Source of the DNA: a virus
IMG/VR virus record: IMGVR_UViG_3300043786_000604
Location: 1 to 35,554 of that record
Reading direction: 5' to 3' (one strand)
Length of the DNA stretch: 35,554 nucleotides
In this document: positions 22,911-28,072 of the stretch, piece by piece
Numbering within the stretch: position 1 is the first letter of the stretch
Layout of the letters: each line of letters begins with the position of its first letter
Program-made: the position numbers and the translations under genes
Notes under the pieces: model-generated
The model's input: the letters and a program-made list of their open reading frames with translations, nothing else
Databases searched by the model: none
Told to the model about the DNA's origin: nothing

Positions 22911-23228
22911 TTACGCCTCCACTGATTGAATAGCTTTATCTGCTGGGTACCAAACGTGAGCAGGCTGATCAGGTCTATCAAGAGCAATGCAACGGATAGC
23001 AAAATTGATACTCTCGCAGAACTCACGGGCTGGCATCCTACGATTGCATACAGGGTGAGACTCCCCGCCGTTGGCCATGTATTCACTGACAATAAAACCG
23101 CCATAGATTGGGTTATAATCAAGAAACCAAGCGCCAACATCTTTATAAGATGTGGCAATGCGCTTGCCTAATACCCTACACAACTCTTGAAACCTAGCTT
23201 CTGCGTTTTTTCGTGTATATCGTTCCAT
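22911..23228 (-). CDS. First gene of minus operon, conserved-looking hypothetical
   Basis: The 105-residue product has a basic start (MERYTRKNAEARFQELCR), YGGFIVSEYMANGGESHP (about 42-59) and an aromatic C-terminus. It looks like phage-conserved small proteins of unknown role. It is first downstream of the operator-bearing promoter at 23258-23304, so it is probably among the earliest expressed products. An 88-residue frame overlapping it in another phase is a shadow. Confidence 0.74.
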   Translation of the reverse strand: MERYTRKNAEARFQELCRVLGKRIATSYKDVGAWFLDYNPIYGGFIVSEYMANGGESHPVCNRRMPAREFCESINFAIRCIALDRPDQPAHVWYPADKAIQSVEA

Positions 23229-23257
23229 GATTACCCCTTAGTTATTCGCCTTGCGGC

Positions 23258-23304
23258 TACTGTGTACAATTAACTATAGCAATATGATGCTACCGTGTAC
23301 AGTA
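23258..23304 (-). promoter_or_regulatory. Minus-strand promoter with paired palindromic operators
   Basis: On the minus strand -35 TGTACA (23296-23301), a 17-base spacer and -10 TATAGT (23273-23278) drive the gene at 23228. TACCGTGTACAGTA (23291-23304) covers the -35, and a second box, CTGTGTACAA (23260-23269), lies near the start site. Box centres are 33 bases apart, about three helical turns, which would allow paired repressor binding. The context matches the promoter at 25311-25342, including ATATGATG nearby. Confidence 0.68.
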
Positions 23305-23357
23305 CTTTTTCGGATTATTTTAAAATAACTTGAGAAAAAAAGGGGAGGCGGCTATAA

Positions 23358-23432
23358 ATGCCTCAAAAGAATAAAAAAGGACCGGCCACTTGCTACAGTA
23401 AAACCGGTCCTTCGACAGGAACAATATGGTGA
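23358..23432 (+). CDS. 24-residue leader peptide before the initiator gene
   Basis: ATG at 23358, TGA at 23430-23432, with GGGGAGG about ten bases upstream. It overlaps the initiator ATG (23426) by seven bases, so ending translation there could pass ribosomes on. The peptide is basic and polar (MPQKNKKGP start). It spans the hairpin at 23377-23412. Translation of it would melt the hairpin, an attenuation-like arrangement. Confidence 0.48.
   Translation: MPQKNKKGPATCYSKTGPSTGTIW
23377..23412 (+). promoter_or_regulatory. Leader stem-loop upstream of replication initiator
   Basis: AAGGACCGG (23377-23385) and CCGGTCCTT (23404-23412) form a perfect 9-bp stem with an 18-base loop. The end lies 13 bases before the initiator ATG, where CAGGAA (23416-23421) is the likely ribosome site. 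No U-run follows. It could control initiator translation. Confidence 0.6.
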
Positions 23433-24061
23433 AGCATAACAAAAAACGGCCGTTTGTCATAGTCTATTTAGATTTAGTCGAAAACGGTTTGACCTATGAA
23501 GAGGCGGCGTTGATTCGGTACGTTAAGCGTTTCGAGGAATCCAACAAACCATGCTTCGCCTCTATTCCCTACATAGCAAAAGATTTGAGACTTGCAGAGC
23601 GTACGATACGCCGTCATCTGAGGCGTCTTATTGACCTGGAATACCTTAGAGCAACCGGTAAAGGGAGAGGCAGATACCTAAATACGAATGCGGCCAAAAT
23701 GGCCACTAACACCGGCCAAAATGTCACTGAATGCGGCCAAAATGGCCGCTGTGATACCGGCCAAAATGGCCGCCTATCTAATAGTATTATGATCAATAGT
23801 AGTATCAATAATAATTTATCTATAAATAATATATCTAAATTAGATATTACAGGGGGTAGTATGAAGGGGGAAACTGAAGCCGAGAGGAAGCGTAGGTTAC
23901 ATCTCAAGGGCCTATGGGATGATCCTACCGGCTGGACTGATGATGGAAGTGCTCTGACTAAATGGGATGAAACCTATCAGACTCTACTCCGCAAGCCTAA
24001 GCCGGTACATGCTTTAAAGGCTTGGAATGGCAAAGCAGACTACAGCGATATACCTGAATAG
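23426..24061 (+). CDS. Lambda-O-like replication initiator containing the origin
   Basis: The product has 211 residues. Residues ~20-85 form a winged-helix/HTH module: YEEAALIRYVKRFEESNKPCF, SIPYIAKDLRLAERTIRRHLRRLIDLEYL and GRGRYL, as in phage O-type and DnaD-like initiators. Residues ~90-115 are repetitive (TGQN / GQNGR) because the DNA there is a set of four iterons. An Asn/Ser/Ile-rich AT-encoded linker follows, and the C-terminus (GLWDDPTGW to DIPE) may contact host helicase or loader. In lambda and P22 the origin also sits inside the initiator gene. No phage helicase is found, so host DnaB recruitment is inferred. Confidence 0.8.
   Translation: MVKHNKKRPFVIVYLDLVENGLTYEEAALIRYVKRFEESNKPCFASIPYIAKDLRLAERTIRRHLRRLIDLEYLRATGKGRGRYLNTNAAKMATNTGQNVTECGQNGRCDTGQNGRLSNSIMINSSINNNLSINNISKLDITGGSMKGETEAERKRRLHLKGLWDDPTGWTDDGSALTKWDETYQTLLRKPKPVHALKAWNGKADYSDIPE
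23691..23771 (+). repeat. Four origin iterons CGGCCAAAATGGCC
   Basis: Copies are at 23691-23704, 23713-23726 (ends GTCA, divergent), 23734-23747 and 23758-23771, start to start 22, 21 and 24 bases, about two helical turns. Each has GGCC-N5-GGCC symmetry. They lie in the initiator gene directly before an AT-rich stretch, just as initiator-binding iterons do in lambdoid origins. Confidence 0.82.
23772..23851. other. AT-rich DNA-unwinding candidate next to iterons
   Basis: About 80 bases downstream of the iterons are dominated by A/T, with runs like AATAATTTATCTATAAATAATATATC. This marks the likely melting region of the replication origin. It encodes the Asn/Ile/Ser-rich linker of the initiator. 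Confidence 0.72.
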
Positions 24062-24068
24062 CCTGTTA

Positions 24069-24155
24069 AAGCCTCTAGGATGGCCAAGGTTGAGAGATAA
24101 TGGGTGAGGGTAGTGGTACCCCTAGCCTACGATAGATAGCGCAATCTAGAGGCTT
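24069..24155. repeat. 87-base element closed by a perfect 10-bp inverted repeat
   Basis: AAGCCTCTAG (24069-24078) and CTAGAGGCTT (24146-24155) are perfect complements, 67 bases apart, between the converging initiator and minus-strand gene ends. The interior includes GGGTAGTGGTACCC, which can form a smaller stem. It is not a tRNA (no T-loop motif). It may be a small structured RNA, a bidirectional processing site or a protein-binding site. Confidence 0.5.
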
Positions 24156-24162
24156 GTAAGGG

Positions 24163-24378
24163 CTATTCGATCAAATTAGATTTATTGGCTAACGCAACTC
24201 CCAGTTTAACACCGTCGATAAATCGAGATTTCTCTTTACCCTGAAGCCCGTACTTGTCGCACCATTCAAACATCACCTTGGCAATATCGTTATGAATAGG
24301 TGGGTATTTCTCTAAATGGGCTCTCAGATGTAAATGTTTCAAATGAGCAGTTGGATTAATCAATATATTTTTAGTCAT
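24163..24378 (-). CDS. Small hypothetical protein
   Basis: The 71-residue product is His-rich at the start (HLKHLHLRAHLEKYPP), then helical (DIAKVMFEWCDKYG, DGVKLGVALANKS). AAGGAT precedes the ATG with suitable spacing. Last gene of the second minus operon. No family recognised. Confidence 0.68.
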   Translation of the reverse strand: MTKNILINPTAHLKHLHLRAHLEKYPPIHNDIAKVMFEWCDKYGLQGKEKSRFIDGVKLGVALANKSNLIE

Positions 24379-24385
24379 AAAATCC

Positions 24386-24580
24386 TTACTTTGTTGGCGT
24401 TACCCATTGATCATTGACTTTAACGGCCTCTAAATCAGTATTTTTAACTACGTACTCCATACTATGAGTGCCATCCCAATGTTTTAAGGTAACAGTAGCC
24501 CTGTTACCTAGAGCCAAGACATCAACTATTTTACACTCAAGTCCTTTGTATTTTGCTGTCATTCCAGTTGTCACTTTCAT
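24386..24580 (-). CDS. Small SH3-like protein
   Basis: The 64-residue product begins MKVTTGMTAKYKGLECKI, followed by beta strands VDVLALGNRATVTLKHWDG and MEYVVKNTDLEAV, a small-barrel pattern similar in outline to the 65-residue product at 22711-22908. AGGTAGGATAT precedes the ATG and is shared with the end of a 27-residue frame. The function is unknown. Confidence 0.68.
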   Translation of the reverse strand: MKVTTGMTAKYKGLECKIVDVLALGNRATVTLKHWDGTHSMEYVVKNTDLEAVKVNDQWVTPTK

Positions 24581-24585
24581 ATATC

Positions 24586-24669
24586 CTACCTCGTTACTAA
24601 ACAGATTATACCGACAATTGCCGCTACCAGCGGAGATACTATACTCAAGATGCGATCTAGTGGGTCCAT
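24586..24669 (-). CDS. 27-residue membrane microprotein
   Basis: ATG at 24669, TAG at 24586-24588. AAAGGATAT before the ATG matches the leader style of the neighbouring genes. The peptide is a single hydrophobic span (ILSIVSPLVAAIVGIICLV) with a charged start (MDPLDR) and TR end. The gap between genes is otherwise empty, so the frame is probably translated. Confidence 0.58.
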   Translation of the reverse strand: MDPLDRILSIVSPLVAAIVGIICLVTR

Positions 24670-24680
24670 ATATCCTTTAG

Positions 24681-24923
24681 TTATTCTATAGACTTACATG
24701 CAGATACGATAACCGCATTCTGAACCGCAGCGTCTACAACTACCTTTAACTGCTCAGGCGTATAAGTAACTTCATCTAGATAGGTTTCAACTAGTGCTGT
24801 GACGTTGGGAAACAGCATCATAGAATCGCCATTGATGTCACGATTCTCACTAGTACATGTTTCTATATAGTCGATAACAGCGTCTAAATTCTCATAATAT
24901 TCAAGCGGTATTTTGTTGCTCAT
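24681..24923 (-). CDS. Small acidic hypothetical protein
   Basis: The product has 80 residues from the ATG at 24923, with GGAGA five bases upstream. A 13-residue upstream extension lacks support. It is acidic and helical (YYENLDAVIDYIETC, YTPEQLKVVVDAAVQNAVIV). No membrane segment or catalytic motif is visible. The function is unknown, possibly a host-interaction protein. Confidence 0.66.
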   Translation of the reverse strand: MSNKIPLEYYENLDAVIDYIETCTSENRDINGDSMMLFPNVTALVETYLDEVTYTPEQLKVVVDAAVQNAVIVSACKSIE

Positions 24924-24986
24924 ATATTCTCCGTATCTCGCACTATTGCGATTATCAGCCACCCCGTAGGATGGCTTGTAATCACA

Positions 24987-25268
24987 CTAGGCTGCTTGAA
25001 CTATATTTTCTTGTTCGCTGTTGGCTGCTTGTACTCCTCGATTGAATTCGCGTTTTTTAATGCTTGCGCGTTCATCAATAGGCATATTAATCAATGCCAT
25101 AACCTCTAAAATACCTGGCAATAATTTTTCATTACGCTGCAATCCTTGCATGCAATATTGAGTTTTTTCTAAACTAGCAGAAAGCTCAATTCTACGTTGC
25201 CAATAACCTAAAGCCCAACATACATGCTCAAATTGATGGATTAACTTATCTGTTTTAATTGTTCTCAT
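24987..25268 (-). CDS. First gene of second minus operon, hypothetical
   Basis: The 93-residue product is helical and charged (LIHQFEHVCWALGYWQRRIELSAS in the first third, KKREFNRGVQAAN later). GAGGAATAT precedes the ATG. It follows the operator-covered promoter at 25311-25342, with a leader hairpin at 25284-25299 in between. No family recognised. Confidence 0.7.
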   Translation of the reverse strand: MRTIKTDKLIHQFEHVCWALGYWQRRIELSASLEKTQYCMQGLQRNEKLLPGILEVMALINMPIDERASIKKREFNRGVQAANSEQENIVQAA

Positions 25269-25283
25269 ATATTCCTCGCTAAC

Positions 25284-25299
25284 TTGGGATTATTCCCAA
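25284..25299 (-). promoter_or_regulatory. TTGGGA-ATAA-TCCCAA hairpin in leader
   Basis: A perfect 6-bp stem (25284-25289 / 25294-25299) with a four-base loop lies between the promoter and the ribosome site of the gene at 25268. It resembles the hairpin at 22165-22178, with the same ATAA loop on the minus strand. Confidence 0.5.
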
Positions 25300-25310
25300 C
25301 TCACAGCCTG

Positions 25311-25342
25311 ATCATACTCTATATGATGTACTGTGTACAGTA
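25311..25342 (-). promoter_or_regulatory. Minus-strand promoter with palindromic operator on -35
   Basis: On the minus strand -35 TGTACA (25334-25339), a 17-base spacer and -10 TATGAT (25311-25316) drive the gene at 25268. TACTGTGTACAGTA (25329-25342) has perfect 6-base arms around GT and covers the -35. It matches the site at 23291-23304 at 13 of 14 positions. Confidence 0.72.
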
Positions 25343-25501
25343 GTAGTATCGGTATTATGTAAAAAAAGATTAGGGGTATTTTCTGCTACGAGATATCAAT
25401 AGGTTAGCGTTACCCTATTGCACGATCTGCGCACAGTAACTACTCTGATCAGTGTGTGGATCAGCGGTAACCATTATCCAGATAGCTATCAGGACAGGAA
25501 G

Positions 25502-25765
25502 ATGAGGCGACAGCGCTCCGCTAGAATTAAGACTGGGCACTACCATACTTTACCCCAAGCAGCAGGTAATCTTTATCAAGCTGTACGCAAGCAGCTGGGC
25601 CTTACTCGCAACGCTATGGCTACACTGCTAGGGTTACAGGATGAGCAGCTTAGGTATCGTGAGAGGTTCAAGCGCATGTATCACCCCTGTGAAGTAGCAG
25701 CACTACAACAGGCAAGCGGCATGACGTGGGATGAGTTTGGCAAGTTACTCAATGATATTGCGTAG
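25502..25765 (+). CDS. Putative helix-turn-helix regulator
   Basis: The product has 87 residues from the ATG at 25502. A TTG at 25418 would give 115 residues and cannot be excluded. QAVRKQLGLTRNAMATLLGLQDEQLRYRERF (about 24-54) has the spacing of a Cro/CI-type helix-turn-helix, followed by a helical end (EVAALQQASGMTWDEFGKLL). It is encoded opposite the promoter at 25311-25342, so it could bind the shared operator, which is speculation. Confidence 0.62.
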   Translation: MRRQRSARIKTGHYHTLPQAAGNLYQAVRKQLGLTRNAMATLLGLQDEQLRYRERFKRMYHPCEVAALQQASGMTWDEFGKLLNDIA

Positions 25766-26175
25766 TTGCCTAGGGTGTGTGGTTAGCTGAATAGTTTTCT
25801 ATTTCTAGGTAGGTAGGATTCCAGAATGATTCCAAGGGGTTACAGCTGGTGAAGCAAAGTACAATTTCCAAATCCAAAATCAATTTGAAAATGGGAGAGG
25901 TACCGGTTACAGCTATATCCCATCACTCACAAAAATTTTTCTATTTTAGCCTCAAACTTTGTTCTGCTATTGGGGGCAAGTTTAGGGCTTTTGTGAGGGG
26001 CTCCCCCTTTAGAGGGGTTAGGGGAGGTTTACGCTGCTGCGTACTGGATTAAATACACTTATCCATTCGCTAGGGGGGTAGGGGTATTAGGGGGACAAGC
26101 AAAACTTAAAGTCAATATGAAAAAATTGCGTAGCTGAAATCATTAGATTATTTCTTTTAATAGGGCATAAAAAGT
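25766..26175. other. 410-base intergenic region before packaging operon
   Basis: No convincing gene: one 67-codon frame (25849-26052) lacks a ribosome site and has an implausible composition. Contents: direct repeat GGTTACAGCT at 25839-25848 and 25905-25914, several G-runs from about 25970, including GGGGGGTAGGGG at 26073-26084 and GGGGG at 26090-26094, and an AT-rich end (26100-26175). This is the best place for a late promoter and possibly a packaging-related site upstream of the terminase genes, but no clear -35/-10 pair was found. Confidence 0.6.
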
Positions 26176-26883
26176 ATGAGCGAAGACGATTTAAAACACG
26201 AAGCTGAGACTGAAGCCGGCCCGATTTTAAAAATTCCCCAATTACCCAAGCCGTATTACCAAGATGATTATGTTACCCTTTACCATGCCGATTGCAGGGA
26301 AGTGCTACCGCTGCTAGAGCCTGTGGATTTAGTGCTTACTGACCCGCCTTATGGGATGGAATACAAAAGCAATCGGCGAATGAAGCACGAACAATTAGGG
26401 GGAATACAAGGCGACGACAAGTTTCCGCTTTGGTTATTTGATGAATTGAAACCAAAGGTAGGTATGTTTGTTTGGTGTAGGTGGGATAACTTATATCAAC
26501 TTCCCAAGCCTAAAAGTTTTATAGTTTGGGATAAAGGTTGTCATAGTATGGGCGATTTAAAGCATGAGTTTGGACGACAATGGGAAGGCTGTGCGTTTTA
26601 TCCAGGGTCAAATCATAGTTTTACATACCGACCAGTTGATATTATTAGGGTTCCTAGAATTGCCCCAAACGATTTAAAACATCCAACTGAAAAGCCAAGT
26701 AGGGCTATAACTCCGTTGCTGCAATGTCATTCAATAGGAACGCTTTTAGACCCATTTGCGGGTAGTGGCTCTACTTTAAGAGCGGCAAAAGATTTAAAAT
26801 GGAAAGCTATTGGCATAGAAATTGAGGAAAAGTATTGCGAGGTAGCGGCTAACCGATTGCGGCAAGAGGTGCTAAATTTATGA
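26176..26883 (+). CDS. DNA N6-adenine methyltransferase (orphan)
   Basis: The 235-residue product has the catalytic motif DPPY at residues 56-59 (VLTDPPYGM) in the first third and the SAM-binding motif LLDPFAGSGSTLRAA at about 190-203, so motif order is catalytic first, as in beta-class amino-methyltransferases. HPTEKP (about 173-178) is also typical. It would methylate phage DNA, presumably to evade host restriction. No restriction gene is nearby. N4-cytosine activity cannot be excluded. It overlaps the small terminase gene by ATGA. Confidence 0.88.
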   Translation: MSEDDLKHEAETEAGPILKIPQLPKPYYQDDYVTLYHADCREVLPLLEPVDLVLTDPPYGMEYKSNRRMKHEQLGGIQGDDKFPLWLFDELKPKVGMFVWCRWDNLYQLPKPKSFIVWDKGCHSMGDLKHEFGRQWEGCAFYPGSNHSFTYRPVDIIRVPRIAPNDLKHPTEKPSRAITPLLQCHSIGTLLDPFAGSGSTLRAAKDLKWKAIGIEIEEKYCEVAANRLRQEVLNL

Positions 26884-27329
26884 GTGATGACGATAAAGAA
26901 AATACAGTTGTTCAGGAATCTTTAACACCTGAAGTATTGCCGCCTATAATGCGGGAGGTACCGCAGACTAGGGAGCACCAGAGGGACGAGCAGTTAGCTT
27001 TGCAGATACGTGATATGGGGCGATTAGGCTTGTCTAAGAGCAGTACTGCATTAGCTGCTAGGATTACACCTTACCTGCTAGACAAGTATTACTCTGAGGA
27101 GTTTTTAGAGGGCCAGAGTCAGATGCAGAAGGGGTTAGCTACGGTGGCGATAGCTGAGGCTATGAATGGAAATACGCCTATCTTACTTCACCTGCTAAAG
27201 ACTAAACTTGGCTGGAGTGAGCAGCAGACCCTAGAGATTACTGGTGAGATTAGGAGTGTGGTAAGTGCCAAGCCGATGTCGAAAGAGGAGTTTGTCCAAA
27301 GGTATCTCACACAAGAATCAGAAGATTGA
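26880..27329 (+). CDS. Small terminase subunit (putative)
   Basis: The 149-residue product is acidic with a helical centre: REHQRDEQLALQIRDMGRLGLSKSSTALA, then YYSEEFLEGQSQMQKGLATVAIAEAM, HLLKTKLGWSEQQ. The ...L-x-x-KLGW pattern and helix-turn-helix-like first half resemble TerS proteins that recognise packaging sites and ring up against the large subunit. Placement five genes before terL fits. The start overlaps the methyltransferase stop. Confidence 0.74.
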   Translation: MSDDDKENTVVQESLTPEVLPPIMREVPQTREHQRDEQLALQIRDMGRLGLSKSSTALAARITPYLLDKYYSEEFLEGQSQMQKGLATVAIAEAMNGNTPILLHLLKTKLGWSEQQTLEITGEIRSVVSAKPMSKEEFVQRYLTQESED

Positions 27330-27498
27330 GTACTATCGTTGCCCAAATTGTGGCTTACCAGGCTGTATAGTTACTGATAATCTTTTTGTTGTTTGTGGTA
27401 TAAGTCGTTGTGGTAAGTCGTTTCGGTTAATTGACCATAGGGTTACTAGAGAGGATTACGAGAGAACATGGGGGTTGAGTAAGCGTACGGCAACGTAG
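27265..27498 (+). CDS. Zinc-ribbon small protein 1
   Basis: The 77-residue product starts at the GTG (27265) with AGGAG eight bases upstream, inside the end of the terminase small subunit gene. CPNC (about 26-29) and a second pair spaced as VCGISRCGKS form a likely zinc ribbon. The N-terminal 20 residues are very basic. The function is unknown and nucleic-acid binding is plausible. Confidence 0.6.
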   Translation: MPSRCRKRSLSKGISHKNQKIEYYRCPNCGLPGCIVTDNLFVVCGISRCGKSFRLIDHRVTREDYERTWGLSKRTAT

Positions 27499-27520
27499 TT
27501 TATGTGATAAAACGCTAAGG

Positions 27521-27646
27521 ATGGCGCAGACGTCCATCTCGCTGATGACGAGGCTCGTGTTGGCTGTTGCTGCAATATCGATGTACTTAGAGAACTCAGA
27601 CGAAGCTGAAGCGTTGCCACTTTTAAAGGATAATTATGGGGGTTAG
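27521..27646 (+). CDS. Possible 41-residue protein
   Basis: Frame ATG to TAG with AAGG immediately before the ATG (poor spacing). The peptide has a hydrophobic-rich first half (MTRLVLAVAAISMYL) and an acidic tail. It fills a gap between two zinc-ribbon genes. Weak evidence. Confidence 0.35.
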   Translation: MAQTSISLMTRLVLAVAAISMYLENSDEAEALPLLKDNYGG

Positions 27647-27662
27647 GTAGGAGTAAAAAAAT

Positions 27663-27860
27663 ATGATTTGCCCTTTGTGTTGTAGAACAGACCACAAACT
27701 ATATAAGTATAAAAATACTATCCTAATTGCGTGCCCAGACGCTCCAGAAACTCCAGATGGTATGCCTATTAGCTTAGAGCAAATTGAACAATTTTTAGCT
27801 CAAAAAATGAAAGATTTATTAAACAAGTTGCGAGAAGAAAGGTATGCTGACAAGGAATAA
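27663..27860 (+). CDS. Zinc-ribbon small protein 2
   Basis: The 65-residue product starts MICPLCC, a CxxCC pair, and has another Cys at about residue 24 (LIACPDAP), followed by a charged helix (LEQIEQFLAQKMKDLLNKLREE). AGGAG lies nine bases upstream of the ATG. Probably small and metal-binding. The function is unknown. Confidence 0.65.
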   Translation: MICPLCCRTDHKLYKYKNTILIACPDAPETPDGMPISLEQIEQFLAQKMKDLLNKLREERYADKE

Positions 27861-27862
27861 TT

Positions 27863-28072
27863 ATGGGGGTTGAGCACAGTTTTAAAGACGAGGACAAGCC
27901 AGAGGTAATGCGTTGTCCTAAATGTGAGCATTTAAGTACGGAAAAGTATGGGGAAAGTATGCCTTATACTAGCTTCTTTCCTGGGCTATCAGATGAGTAC
28001 TTTGTGTGTAAAAATCCTAAGTGTAACGTAGAGAGGATTTATGCGCATAATGCTATAACCTTACGCAAATGA
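27863..28072 (+). CDS. Zinc-ribbon small protein 3
   Basis: The 69-residue product has CPKC (about 18-21) and CKNPKC (about 49-54) with about 27 residues between, a classic ribbon spacing. It starts two bases after the previous stop and overlaps terL by ATGA. Conserved nearness to terL suggests a packaging or head-assembly accessory, which is inference. Confidence 0.68.
   Translation: MGVEHSFKDEDKPEVMRCPKCEHLSTEKYGESMPYTSFFPGLSDEYFVCKNPKCNVERIYAHNAITLRK

Noticed and set aside
22892-23158. 88-codon minus-strand frame overlapping the gene at 22911
   Set aside because: No ribosome site at its start; the alternative frame starts right after the promoter and has stronger support.
23691-23771. 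CRISPR-like array
   Set aside because: Repeats are 14 bases with 7-10-base gaps inside a coding gene; spacing and symmetry fit origin iterons, not a CRISPR array.
24069-24155. tRNA gene suspected from the 87-base structure
   Set aside because: The closing stem is 10 bp and there is no GGTTC-like T-arm, anticodon arm or CCA-compatible end.
25849-26052. 67-codon plus-strand frame in the intergenic region
   Set aside because: No ribosome site, unusual composition with G-run-derived RGG/RG repeats, and no neighbour coupling.
27456-27695. 79-codon minus-strand frame between zinc-ribbon genes
   Set aside because: Opposite to the operon direction, no ribosome site, low-complexity Ser/Leu sequence; overlaps better plus-strand frames.
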